Positions 27,175 to 34,910 of a stretch of 64,000 nt of DNA are shown in pieces. The notes under the pieces are model-generated. The model was not told the origin of the DNA. It saw nothing but the letters and a program-made list of their open reading frames with translations, and did not search any database. Source of the stretch: Cyanobacteriota bacterium (GTDB lineage Bacteria; Cyanobacteriota; Vampirovibrionia; Vampirovibrionales; Vampirovibrionaceae); assembly GCA_019751815.1 (NCBI GenBank), contig JAIEMW010000003.1:124001-188000 (forward strand). Direction: 5' to 3'. The first letter of the stretch is position 1. Each line of letters starts with the position of its first letter. The position numbers and the translations under genes are program-made.

Positions 27175-27828
27175 ATTACCAAATTCCCCCCCCCTCAATC
27201 TCCTCAATCCCCGCAATCCTCTTCAGGCAGACCGGGAGGACCTCAAGACGGACATGCCTCCAAAGGACCTCAACTACTCAACGACCGAATCCGAGCCAGC
27301 GAACTTCGCCTGATCACGGATGATGATGAGAGTACTGTGGTGAGCCGGGAAGAAGCCGTCCGGATGGCTGAAGAACAGGGTTTAGACCTGGTTGTGATCA
27401 GTCTAAATTCCAGCCCACCCGTGGTCAAAATGGTCGACTACGGCCGCTTTAAGTTTGAGCTCGAGAAAAAGGCCCGAGAGGCCAAGAAAAAACAACATGT
27501 GGTCGAAGTGAAAGAGATCAAGATGGGGATCCGGATTGATGATCACGACTACATGGTCAAAGTAAACCGCGCAAAGCAGTTCCTTAATGAAGCCAACAAA
27601 GTAAAATGTACCATCCGCCTCAAGGGTCGAGAAGTACAGCACAGAAATCTGGCCATTGATCTTGCCAATCGGTTTGTATTAGATTTACAAGACGCTGGCC
27701 AAATTGAAGGCACCATTCGTATGGAAAGCGATCGCATGATCACCATCCATATGAACCCGCTCAAACAGCCACCCAAAGCGTCCTCCAAACAGAAAGACGA
27801 TGATCATGCCGAAGATGAAAACCCATAA
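27175..27828 (+). CDS. infC: Translation initiation factor IF-3, ATT start
   Basis: Binds the 30S subunit, blocks premature 50S joining and checks the start codon. Standard start codons would begin the frame only at 27337, inside the conserved N-domain. The frame stays open upstream through LLNDRIRASELRLITDDD to an ATT at 27175 that has AAGGAG 8 bases before it (27161-27166). That gives 217 residues. An AUU start is the known basis of infC self-regulation in E. coli: IF-3 rejects its own non-canonical start when abundant. Residues 4-34 form a Pro/Gln/Ser/Gly-rich extension, including a run of nine C close to the start. The gene overlaps rpmI by 23 bases. Confidence 0.92.
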   Translation: MTKFPPPQSPQSPQSSSGRPGGPQDGHASKGPQLLNDRIRASELRLITDDDESTVVSREEAVRMAEEQGLDLVVISLNSSPPVVKMVDYGRFKFELEKKAREAKKKQHVVEVKEIKMGIRIDDHDYMVKVNRAKQFLNEANKVKCTIRLKGREVQHRNLAIDLANRFVLDLQDAGQIEGTIRMESDRMITIHMNPLKQPPKASSKQKDDDHAEDENP

Positions 27829-28015
27829 ATCAGGTGCCAAACGCTACAAGATTTCTGCCACCGGCAAGTTGCAACGTGCACAAGCCGGGCGTGGTCACTT
27901 GAACTCCAAGAAAAGTTCAAAGCGTAAGCGTAGCCTCGAAGGTTATATCACCATTGATTCGGGAAACCTGGCCAAAGTCAGGCTGGAAATCCCCTATCTG
28001 CAATATATTCGTTAA
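27806..28015 (+). CDS. rpmI: 50S ribosomal protein L35
   Basis: Small basic large-subunit protein. The start [20 protein letters not shown] is typical of the family; ATG 27806 is preferred over ATG 27800 because family members begin MPK. At 69 residues it is slightly longer than the usual 65. The coding sequence begins inside infC, suggesting translational coupling. The order infC-rpmI-rplT is conserved across bacteria. Confidence 0.95.
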   Translation: MPKMKTHKSGAKRYKISATGKLQRAQAGRGHLNSKKSSKRKRSLEGYITIDSGNLAKVRLEIPYLQYIR

Positions 28016-28064
28016 GTTACTTTTTACTGTCACATTCACATTCAAAATCATAAGGGACCTGTCC

Positions 28065-28418
28065 ATGCGAGTTAAAAGAGGAAATGTTTCCCGCCAGCGC
28101 CATAAGAAAGTTCTGAAGCTGGCCAAAGGCTTTCGTGGTTCACGGCGCACCATTTTCCGTGTTGCCAACCAAGCCGTGATGAAAGCACTAAAGTTTGCCT
28201 ACCGGGATCGTCGTAACAAACGCCGTGAACTCCGCCGCTTGTGGATCACCCGGATCAATGCCGCTGTTCGTCCTTACGGCTTATCTTACAGCCGCTTTAT
28301 CAACGGGCTGCTAAAATCTGGCATTCAAGTAAACCGCAAGTTTTTAGCCGATGTGGCGGCTCGCGACCCCAAAGCCTTTGAGCAAGTGGTCCAACAAGCC
28401 AAAACAGCCCTGGCCTAA
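28065..28418 (+). CDS. rplT: 50S ribosomal protein L20
   Basis: Binds 23S rRNA early in 50S assembly and in many bacteria represses the infC-rpmI-rplT transcript. The start [20 protein letters not shown] is the universal L20 N-terminus. The frame is open upstream, but only ATG 28065 gives the normal 117-residue protein. AAGGGA lies 9 bases upstream. Confidence 0.96.
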   Translation: MRVKRGNVSRQRHKKVLKLAKGFRGSRRTIFRVANQAVMKALKFAYRDRRNKRRELRRLWITRINAAVRPYGLSYSRFINGLLKSGIQVNRKFLADVAARDPKAFEQVVQQAKTALA

Positions 28419-28461
28419 AACACACAAAGGCTGAATGTTTTTCAGCTGAAAAGGTGGTCTC

Positions 28462-29238
28462 GTGCTTTCGACTGACACCAGACAGCTCAAGACGGAGGCC
28501 ATCTGTCTGAAAGTCTTTCCGCACGGAGAGTCGGACTTTATTGTGCACTTTTTAAGCCCGGAATTGGGGAAATTCGGGGTGATTGCCAAAAACGTGAGAA
28601 AGGCAAAAAGCCAGCTAAAAGGGGCCTGTGAAGTGATTTCGGTGGTGCAGCTGGAGCTACACCGGGGGAAAAATCTGCATATTCTCTCCCAGTATGAGTC
28701 CAAACAAAGCTTTCCCGCTATCCGTTCTGATATTATCTTACTGGCAGGCGCCTTGGTTGCCGTAGAACTCTTGGCAGGCGTAACGAACGAAGGGGACACA
28801 GACAGTGGATATCTTTACGACACCTTGCTGGAGAGCCTCCAACGGCTGGAAGGGTTATCCCAAAGAGAAGAAGAAAAACTATCTGGCCTCTTTGAGCAGC
28901 TCTGTTTACTCTCCATGCAGGTATTAGAGACCAGTGGCTACGGGTTGAGTGTGGACACCTGTGTGATCTGCCACCACACCCAAGAGATGACGGCCCCTGT
29001 CTATTATTTTAGCCCGTCCTTGGGTGGGGTATTGTGCGCAGAGTGTGGTAGTACAGTACCTTCCAGCAGCCGGGTGAAAACCCGGGCCGAAACCCTCAAA
29101 GCGTTAGCGGCCCCAAGCGCCTATTCTTGGTCACCAGAGGTAGGACTCAACACTCAAAAGCTTCTCCATTATTATCTCAGCCACAAATTGGAACGCTCCT
29201 TGAAGGCCTACGCGTTTTTGTTTGATCTGCTGATTTAA
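28462..29238 (+). CDS. recO: DNA repair protein RecO
   Basis: Loads RecA onto SSB-coated single strands together with RecR in the RecFOR pathway. It begins with a GTG. The N-terminal OB-fold region shows the family pattern EAICLKVFPHGESDFIVHFLS ... GKFGVIAKNVRKAKSQL. The helical C-terminal domain contains CVICHH and CAEC, the CxxC pairs that bind zinc in many RecO proteins. Length 258 is normal. A small hairpin without a T run (28430-28446) separates it from rplT. Confidence 0.9.
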   Translation: MLSTDTRQLKTEAICLKVFPHGESDFIVHFLSPELGKFGVIAKNVRKAKSQLKGACEVISVVQLELHRGKNLHILSQYESKQSFPAIRSDIILLAGALVAVELLAGVTNEGDTDSGYLYDTLLESLQRLEGLSQREEEKLSGLFEQLCLLSMQVLETSGYGLSVDTCVICHHTQEMTAPVYYFSPSLGGVLCAECGSTVPSSSRVKTRAETLKALAAPSAYSWSPEVGLNTQKLLHYYLSHKLERSLKAYAFLFDLLI

Positions 29239-29309
29239 ATACCACTGGCATTTCCCTTGCAGTAAAATAAGGCTCACGCTTTATAACAGAACGGATCCAT
29301 TCACACACA

Positions 29310-30758
29310 ATGCCTCCTTCCAGCTCACCTCCCAATGCGCCACTTCCGCCACCAGCCCCTTCCAGAAGTGGGGAGCACCATACCCCGGACTCTGTTGAGG
29401 CTCTCACGCCGCATTTGGAAGATTATGGGACACTGACCCAAAACAAAAATTTTATAGCGTTGTGGGTGGGCCAGGTTTTCTCGCAACTGGCGGACCGGAT
29501 TATCCTGGTGGTGTTTGTGGCCATGATCGTCAATCACTTTGGCACCAACCCCAATTTTAAGACCAATCTGTACGTTGCCTTTACGATTCCAGCCATTTTA
29601 TTGACTGCCGTTGCCGGGGTATTTGTGGACCGATGGCCTCGCCGCACAGTGTTGGTTGCCACCAACTTACTGCGGGCAGTGTTTGTATCTTTTATGCCAC
29701 TGGTGACACACGCCAGTCTCTGGGCAGTATACGGGTTGGCCTTTATGATTTCTGTTGCCACCCAGTTTTTTGTGCCCGCCGAAGCGGCCACCATCCCGAT
29801 GATTGTGAAAAAACAGGATCTCATTGCCGCAAATTCTCTGTTTACAACCACCATGATGGCTTCTGTTATCTTTGGCTTTGCACTGGGGGATCCCTTGATC
29901 AATATTTTTCGGCTTAGCCAGGTACATTGGGCCATTGTGGGCTTGTTTATCCTATCCAGTCTTTCTTTGATGTTTATTAAAACCCCGCCGCCAGCGATTG
30001 CACAGGGCGAAAACACGAATAAAACTCTGTCCGAGGCCGTCGATCAATTTTTCTTTGAGCTGAAAGACGGGATCACCTACATCCGGCAGAACCCTGTCAT
30101 TTTAAACGCGATTCTTAAGCTGGCAACATTGTTTTGCGGTGTGGTTGTGCTGTGTTTCTTGTTTATGAGCTTTGCAGAAGAATTTTTATACGAGGATGCC
30201 AAAGTGGCGGCCCAAAAATTCGGGTATATTATCGCCGCCAGCGGCATGGGAATGGCCCTTGGCGCAGTCCTGGTGGGACGCTTTGCTGGGGAGTTTCCGA
30301 GGCGGATCATGGTTTACGGCGGGTTTGCCACCACAGGACTTTGGATGCTCTGCCTGGTGTTGATTGCCGTGATTGACCGGACCAACCGTGTTTTCACCAT
30401 TCCCAGCATGACCCTGGGCCCAGTGTATCTCGATAGCATTCAGTTTACGTTTAGGATGCTCTACACCTATTTGTTTTCAACTCTCATGGGTGTGGGAGCC
30501 GCCTTTGTGGCAATCCCATTACAGGCTTTACTCCATGAGCGTATTCCAGAAGACAAACGCGGCAAGATTTTGGGTGTGCAATTTACAATTTTAAGCACCT
30601 GCTCCACCTTACCTGCTGTTGCCACTGGGCTGATTATTGAGCATGTGGGCACATGCCTGGTGTTAGAACTGATGGGAGCCCCGTTGCTCTTGGTGGGGAT
30701 CTGGGGACTGCTAAGAAAACGCCGAGGAGACGGCTATGCCACTACTCCAGATTGGTAA
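29310..30758 (+). CDS. Major facilitator superfamily transporter
   Basis: About 12 transmembrane helices from residue 50 onward, after a Pro/Ser-rich cytoplasmic N-terminus. FIALWVGQVFSQLADRI at the first helix and the loop FVDRWPRRTVLVATNLLRAV (the conserved DRxxRR between helices 2 and 3) match the drug-efflux DHA3 branch. The long loop near residues 230-250 and the GRFAGEFPRR repeat at mid-protein fit the two-bundle MFS fold. Substrate unknown. The next gene, a glycosyltransferase, overlaps its end by 23 bases, so export or scrambling of a sugar-linked compound is possible (inference). Confidence 0.85.
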   Translation: MPPSSSPPNAPLPPPAPSRSGEHHTPDSVEALTPHLEDYGTLTQNKNFIALWVGQVFSQLADRIILVVFVAMIVNHFGTNPNFKTNLYVAFTIPAILLTAVAGVFVDRWPRRTVLVATNLLRAVFVSFMPLVTHASLWAVYGLAFMISVATQFFVPAEAATIPMIVKKQDLIAANSLFTTTMMASVIFGFALGDPLINIFRLSQVHWAIVGLFILSSLSLMFIKTPPPAIAQGENTNKTLSEAVDQFFFELKDGITYIRQNPVILNAILKLATLFCGVVVLCFLFMSFAEEFLYEDAKVAAQKFGYIIAASGMGMALGAVLVGRFAGEFPRRIMVYGGFATTGLWMLCLVLIAVIDRTNRVFTIPSMTLGPVYLDSIQFTFRMLYTYLFSTLMGVGAAFVAIPLQALLHERIPEDKRGKILGVQFTILSTCSTLPAVATGLIIEHVGTCLVLELMGAPLLLVGIWGLLRKRRGDGYATTPDW

Positions 30759-31926
30759 AAGCAAACGGCTGTTAACCACCCCAGACAGTGAGAGAATTTA
30801 TATTTCCGTCAGCAGTGAAGGCTACGGGCATTCCAGCAGAGCGCTTGCCATTGCCAGTGAATTTAGCCCTGATCAAATTGTGATTGGGACATACAGTTAT
30901 GCTTTTGAGCGGGTAAAATCAGCGGGATACTCCTGTGTGAGCGTGCCACAAGAATTAAAGTTTATCGGGTCAGAAGGTTCTTTTGATGTGGGAAAAACCA
31001 TTTTCCACAATCAGGCCCGCGCCCTGGGCTTAAACCAGATTATTCAAGAGGAGATGGACATTCTCCAGCAACACGGCATCTCCCTGGTTGTGGCAGACGG
31101 GCGGATGGCTCCGGTGATTGCTGCAGCCCGCTTAGACATTCCATGTGTGGTGGTCACCAATCAAAGTGCTTTTTATCCCTTCTTTGAAAAGGATTCCGCC
31201 CTGGTGAAACTGTTTGGCCACTCGTTTGAGTGGGTGATGAAGCTCTGGCTGTCCAGTGCTGAAGAGATTTTGATTCCTGACTTTCCACCGCCGTATACGG
31301 TTTGTCTGCCCAATCTATCCAGCAATTTTCAGGTGAAAAAGCGAACCCGCTTTGTGGGTCCTCTGGTTGCCTGGCAACGGGATCAAGTCCCTCACTTGCC
31401 CAAAGCCGATCGACGCCCTATGATTGTGGTGAGCCTTGGCGGGCATAGTTACCGGCGGCCGTTATTTGATGCCGTGATTGATATTGCCCGGCAATCCCCC
31501 AACCTTCGCTTTGAGTTGCTCACCTCATTTACGGAGAACCCTCTGCCTGAGAATGTGACCATCCATACAAATGTTCCTGACTCAGCCCCGTTCTTTAAAA
31601 CATCCGATCTTGTTATTACACAAGGGGGACACAGCACTGCTATGGAACTCTTAACTCTGGGCAAACACTCTATCGTGGTACCGGATAGTAATCAGATTGA
31701 GCAAGAAAATAATGCACAAAGGTTGGTTGAGCTGGGCGTGTCTCGCCAGGTTTGCTATGACCAATTGGAGGGCAATTTTTTGAAAGAAACCATCTACACC
31801 ATGTTGGAAGACCGCCAAAGCGTGGAAAACGCACTGGACATGGCAGAACTGGCAAAGCAAATTCACGGTTCTCAGCAGGCTGCCAGTGTTTTAAGGGAAT
31901 ACGCTCACCGTCTGGTTGCCTATTAA
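30736..31926 (+). CDS. GT-B glycosyltransferase (MurG/GT1-like)
   Basis: Two Rossmann-like halves. The N-terminal half starts ISVSSEGYGHSSRALAIASE, the acceptor-side glycine-rich loop that in MurG reads GxGGH. The C-terminal half has VVSLGGHS and the nucleotide-sugar site LVITQGGHSTAMELL followed by PDSNQIEQENNAQRL. These are features of UDP-sugar-using GT28/GT1 enzymes that act at the inner face of the membrane. At 396 residues it is in range. It is not MurG itself by context, as no cell-wall genes are near. It overlaps the MFS gene and is followed closely by a GT2 enzyme. Confidence 0.8.
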   Translation: MPLLQIGKSKRLLTTPDSERIYISVSSEGYGHSSRALAIASEFSPDQIVIGTYSYAFERVKSAGYSCVSVPQELKFIGSEGSFDVGKTIFHNQARALGLNQIIQEEMDILQQHGISLVVADGRMAPVIAAARLDIPCVVVTNQSAFYPFFEKDSALVKLFGHSFEWVMKLWLSSAEEILIPDFPPPYTVCLPNLSSNFQVKKRTRFVGPLVAWQRDQVPHLPKADRRPMIVVSLGGHSYRRPLFDAVIDIARQSPNLRFELLTSFTENPLPENVTIHTNVPDSAPFFKTSDLVITQGGHSTAMELLTLGKHSIVVPDSNQIEQENNAQRLVELGVSRQVCYDQLEGNFLKETIYTMLEDRQSVENALDMAELAKQIHGSQQAASVLREYAHRLVAY

Positions 31927-31966
31927 GGCTGAAACCCTCGTTTTAACCTTTAGGAAGCATTCTATT

Positions 31967-33268
31967 TTGGAAAAACGCGTTCTACTCATTTTAATTATTG
32001 CCACCGTCTGTGTGATTGGGGTGATGGAAAAGCTGGTTCCTGATGTATCAGCGGTGTTTCTCTTACTGGCAATTTTGGTTTCTTATGGCTGGTTTATCAC
32101 AGCCGCCATGTTACACCGTAAGCGAAAAGAGATGAGAAACCCACCCGAATGGGACACCTCATACCGCCCCTTTGTCTCGGTGATTATCCCGGCCCATAAC
32201 GAAGAGAGTGTGATTGAAGCAACCGTGATCGCCTTACTCGAACTATCCTATGAACACTACGACCTTTGGGTGATTGATGACCGCAGTCAAGACAAAACAC
32301 CTCAGATTTTAAGAAAGCTCAAAGATCAGTATCCTGAGCGTTTTCATTTTCATATTCGCCAAGCCACAGCCACCCCTGGAAAATCGGCTGTTCTCAATGA
32401 TGCACTCAAGCTGGCTCAGGGGGAGATTCTCTGTGTATTTGACGCAGACGCCCGCGTCGATAATGATTTCCTGGATAGACTCTTGCCGTACCTTTCCGAT
32501 GAAAGCATTGGTGCTGTTCAGGCCCGTAAAGTCATCAGCAATGCCGGTGTGAACTGGCTTACTCAGTGTCAAAATTATGAATACTCTATGGATGCACAAT
32601 TTCAAACGGGTAGAGATACAATTAAAGGGGCTGTTGAGCTGCGTGGGAACGGGCAGCTTGTGAAGCGAAAAGCCCTTGAGAGTGTGAACGGGTGGAATGA
32701 AAAAAGCGTCACAGATGATCTGGATCTTTCGACCCGACTCCACATCCAGGGATGGGATATTCGCTTTGCCCACAAGGTGTGTGTTAGGGAAGAAGGAATT
32801 TCACGTCTAGTTCCTCTGATAAAACAACGCCGACGCTGGGCAGAGGGATCGTTAGTCCGGTATCTTGAGCACCTGGGAGATGTCCTCAACTCTGATCAGG
32901 TCTCTGTGAGAACCCGTCTAGATTTAGTCGCCTATATTATTCAATTTTTGTTTCCCATCTGGATTGTGGCTGATTATCTCTTGGTGGCCTACGATATCGT
33001 GACCGGGGACACAAACCGGGTCCACCTGCTGACGACTGCCGTGGCACTGCCCCTGCTGTGCGTCTTCTTTTTTGGGTCTTCAGTTATCTCTATTTTCCGG
33101 TTTAACAGACCGTCGATTTTCGAAGTGCTTCGCGGTGCATTGATGACAGGAATTTACTTTTCCATTATCTGGGTGCCAACCGCCTTCTGGGTCATTTGCA
33201 AAATACTCTTCCAGAAAGAGCGGCGCTTTGACTGGTGCAAAACGGAGCACTCTGGGACAGCTGCGTGA
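31967..33268 (+). CDS. Membrane-bound processive GT2 glycosyltransferase
   Basis: Resembles the BcsA/PgaC/hyaluronan synthase group. Two N-terminal membrane segments precede the cytosolic GT-A domain with VSVIIPAHNEE, FDADARVD (DxD), TDDLDLSTRL and QRRRWAEGS (the QxxRW motif of processive enzymes). Two or three helices follow at the C-terminus. I chose TTG 31967 because AGGAAG (31952-31957) lies 9 bases before it. The frame also contains TTG 31916, which overlaps the previous gene. It probably makes or extends a glycolipid or exopolysaccharide with the upstream GT-B enzyme and MFS carrier. Confidence 0.82.
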   Translation: MEKRVLLILIIATVCVIGVMEKLVPDVSAVFLLLAILVSYGWFITAAMLHRKRKEMRNPPEWDTSYRPFVSVIIPAHNEESVIEATVIALLELSYEHYDLWVIDDRSQDKTPQILRKLKDQYPERFHFHIRQATATPGKSAVLNDALKLAQGEILCVFDADARVDNDFLDRLLPYLSDESIGAVQARKVISNAGVNWLTQCQNYEYSMDAQFQTGRDTIKGAVELRGNGQLVKRKALESVNGWNEKSVTDDLDLSTRLHIQGWDIRFAHKVCVREEGISRLVPLIKQRRRWAEGSLVRYLEHLGDVLNSDQVSVRTRLDLVAYIIQFLFPIWIVADYLLVAYDIVTGDTNRVHLLTTAVALPLLCVFFFGSSVISIFRFNRPSIFEVLRGALMTGIYFSIIWVPTAFWVICKILFQKERRFDWCKTEHSGTAA

Positions 33269-33277
33269 GATGCGATT

Positions 33278-33706
33278 TTAAGCAGAAGCTTCCTGAAGCT
33301 TCTGCAGTAACTCCGCTGGGAGTCTCCGCTGAGTTCGCCACTGCATGTCCACCACCACCACAGTGGTCGTCGCCTGCATCACAATTTTTTCGGTCTCTTG
33401 CTGAGAAAAGGTTTGCTCAAACACCAGCTTGTGTCCATTGATAGTGACCGAAGTGGTGAGCAATAACTTATCCGCCATTTGGGCCGGTGAACGAAAACGA
33501 AAGTGTTGGTCCACAACAGGGTACACATAGCCCGCTTCCTCACCAGGCTTGGACAGGCGAATTCCCATAGAGTTCATCAATTCAACCCGGCCCATTTCAA
33601 GCCATTTCACATAGGCCCCGTGCCACATCACACCAAAGCAATCGGTGTCAAAAATATGAACATCCAAACGTAATTCATGAATGAAAGGCTGCAACAAAAT
33701 ATCCAA
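33278..33706 (-). CDS. Hotdog-fold acyl-CoA thioesterase (YbgC/4HBT type)
   Basis: Single hotdog domain of 142 residues. FDTDCFGVMWHGAYVKWLE (residues 19-37) contains the family signature with the candidate catalytic Asp22 and the conserved His29. The central helix and five-stranded sheet pattern fit 4-hydroxybenzoyl-CoA thioesterase relatives, which hydrolyse short or aromatic acyl-CoA. It is monocistronic and converges with the GT2 gene. Confidence 0.85.
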   Translation of the reverse strand: MDILLQPFIHELRLDVHIFDTDCFGVMWHGAYVKWLEMGRVELMNSMGIRLSKPGEEAGYVYPVVDQHFRFRSPAQMADKLLLTTSVTINGHKLVFEQTFSQQETEKIVMQATTTVVVVDMQWRTQRRLPAELLQKLQEASA

Positions 33707-33763
33707 ACTCCGTCTTTAGCTTATAAATTTATTAACACACCCGAATGCAAAGTAAAAACTCGT

Positions 33764-33769
33764 TATAAT
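33764..33769 (+). promoter_or_regulatory. -10 box of the zinc-ribbon gene
   Basis: TATAAT 50 bases upstream of the ATG at 33819; no clear -35. Confidence 0.35.
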
Positions 33770-33818
33770 GACCTTATTACATCATGTTTGTGAATGGTTT
33801 TCTCAATAGGCACACCTC

Positions 33819-34232
33819 ATGGATAGATTTCAAATTATTCAGCATTTCTTCACCCGGATGGTCTGTAACGACTGTCAACAACCCTTTGTTGAAGACGGGG
33901 TAGAGCTACTGCGTGAAGAAGACGGCTACTATGTTGTCAGCGTCTCCTGTAACCACTGTCACCGACAAGTGGGCGTGGCCATGGTGGGTGTTGAGGCTTC
34001 CGCAGGCATGTCTGAAGAAGCAGATGTGTTCTCGGCCAGTCGACGCAAATACGCTGACCCAGAGCTAACTGAAGCTGAAATCCAACGGTTGGAGACATTT
34101 CCGCCCATCTCCGATGATGATGTGCTGGATGCCCACACTTTCTTCCAGTCCTTAGATGCGGGTTGGAGCCGGTTACTCCCACCTGTAGATGCTACTGAGA
34201 CTGATTCAGAGACTGATTCCAAGGCAGTCTAA
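33819..34232 (+). CDS. Small zinc-ribbon-like protein, unknown function
   Basis: A 137-residue acidic protein. Two CxxC pairs (Cys16/Cys19 and Cys44/Cys47) are spaced as in a zinc ribbon. The C-terminal half is acidic and contains the segment FPPISDDDVLDAHTFFQSLD (about residues 95-114), which looks like a short conserved helix that could bind a partner. No signal peptide or catalytic motif. It may be an accessory factor in transcription or translation. No function can be assigned. Confidence 0.6.
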   Translation: MDRFQIIQHFFTRMVCNDCQQPFVEDGVELLREEDGYYVVSVSCNHCHRQVGVAMVGVEASAGMSEEADVFSASRRKYADPELTEAEIQRLETFPPISDDDVLDAHTFFQSLDAGWSRLLPPVDATETDSETDSKAV

Positions 34233-34253
34233 GCATTTTTGCCTATTTCCTAT

Positions 34254-34862
34254 TTAGAGAAATTTAGAGACCTGAAATAGACTCTCCAGAGAGATCCCTT
34301 CCGCTTCAATGGCCGCTTTACCGCCTTCTTCTCTATCGACCAAGGTGAGTGCTTTGACAATCTGAACACTGGGGTAGCTCTGCTTCACCAGCTGGACGGC
34401 CTTCAGCAGACTGCCTCCCGTGGTAATCACATCTTCCACCATCGCCACCCTCATCCAAGGCTCTAGATGCCCTTCCACCGCTCGACGTGTGCCGTGGGCT
34501 TTGGCCTCTTTGCGAATTAAAAACCCTTGAATAGGTCGCCCCTGTTGAGCACTACAATAGGTAACAGCGCTGACAATGGGATCGGCCCCCATCGACATAC
34601 CGCCAACCGCATCGATATTGTAGGCATCGAGATAGGCAAACACGAGTTGGCCAATCAAATAACTCCCTTCAGCGGACAGGGTGGTCATCCGACAATCCAT
34701 ATAGTACGAAGCTTTTCGCCCAGAAGCCAGGACAAACTCGCCATGACGGAAAGAGAGTTGTTTCAATAGTATAAACAGCTGCTCACGCTGGTTAGTCGAG
34801 TATTGGCTGGCATCGATCTGCTGAGACCAAGTTAGCTGGGGTGTTCGGGTTTGGGTGAGCAC
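34254..34862 (-). CDS. pyrE: Orotate phosphoribosyltransferase
   Basis: Converts orotate and PRPP to orotidine-5'-phosphate in pyrimidine synthesis. Family blocks are visible: GEFVLASGRKASYYMDCR near the N-terminus, FLIRKEAKAHGTRRAVEG (the mobile catalytic loop) and the PRPP-binding signature VAMVEDVITTGGSLLKAV (about residues 137-154). Length 202 is normal. It lies downstream of the STAND ATPase on the same strand with a 48-base gap. Confidence 0.94.
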   Translation of the reverse strand: MLTQTRTPQLTWSQQIDASQYSTNQREQLFILLKQLSFRHGEFVLASGRKASYYMDCRMTTLSAEGSYLIGQLVFAYLDAYNIDAVGGMSMGADPIVSAVTYCSAQQGRPIQGFLIRKEAKAHGTRRAVEGHLEPWMRVAMVEDVITTGGSLLKAVQLVKQSYPSVQIVKALTLVDREEGGKAAIEAEGISLESLFQVSKFL

Positions 34863-34910
34863 AAAAAACGACCTTTCTATGTAATGACGCGTGACTCAAT
34901 TTCTTAACTC

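Noticed and set aside
27337..27828. infC starting at GTG 27337
   Set aside because: This would delete the conserved N-terminal domain; ATT 27175 with AAGGAG restores it.
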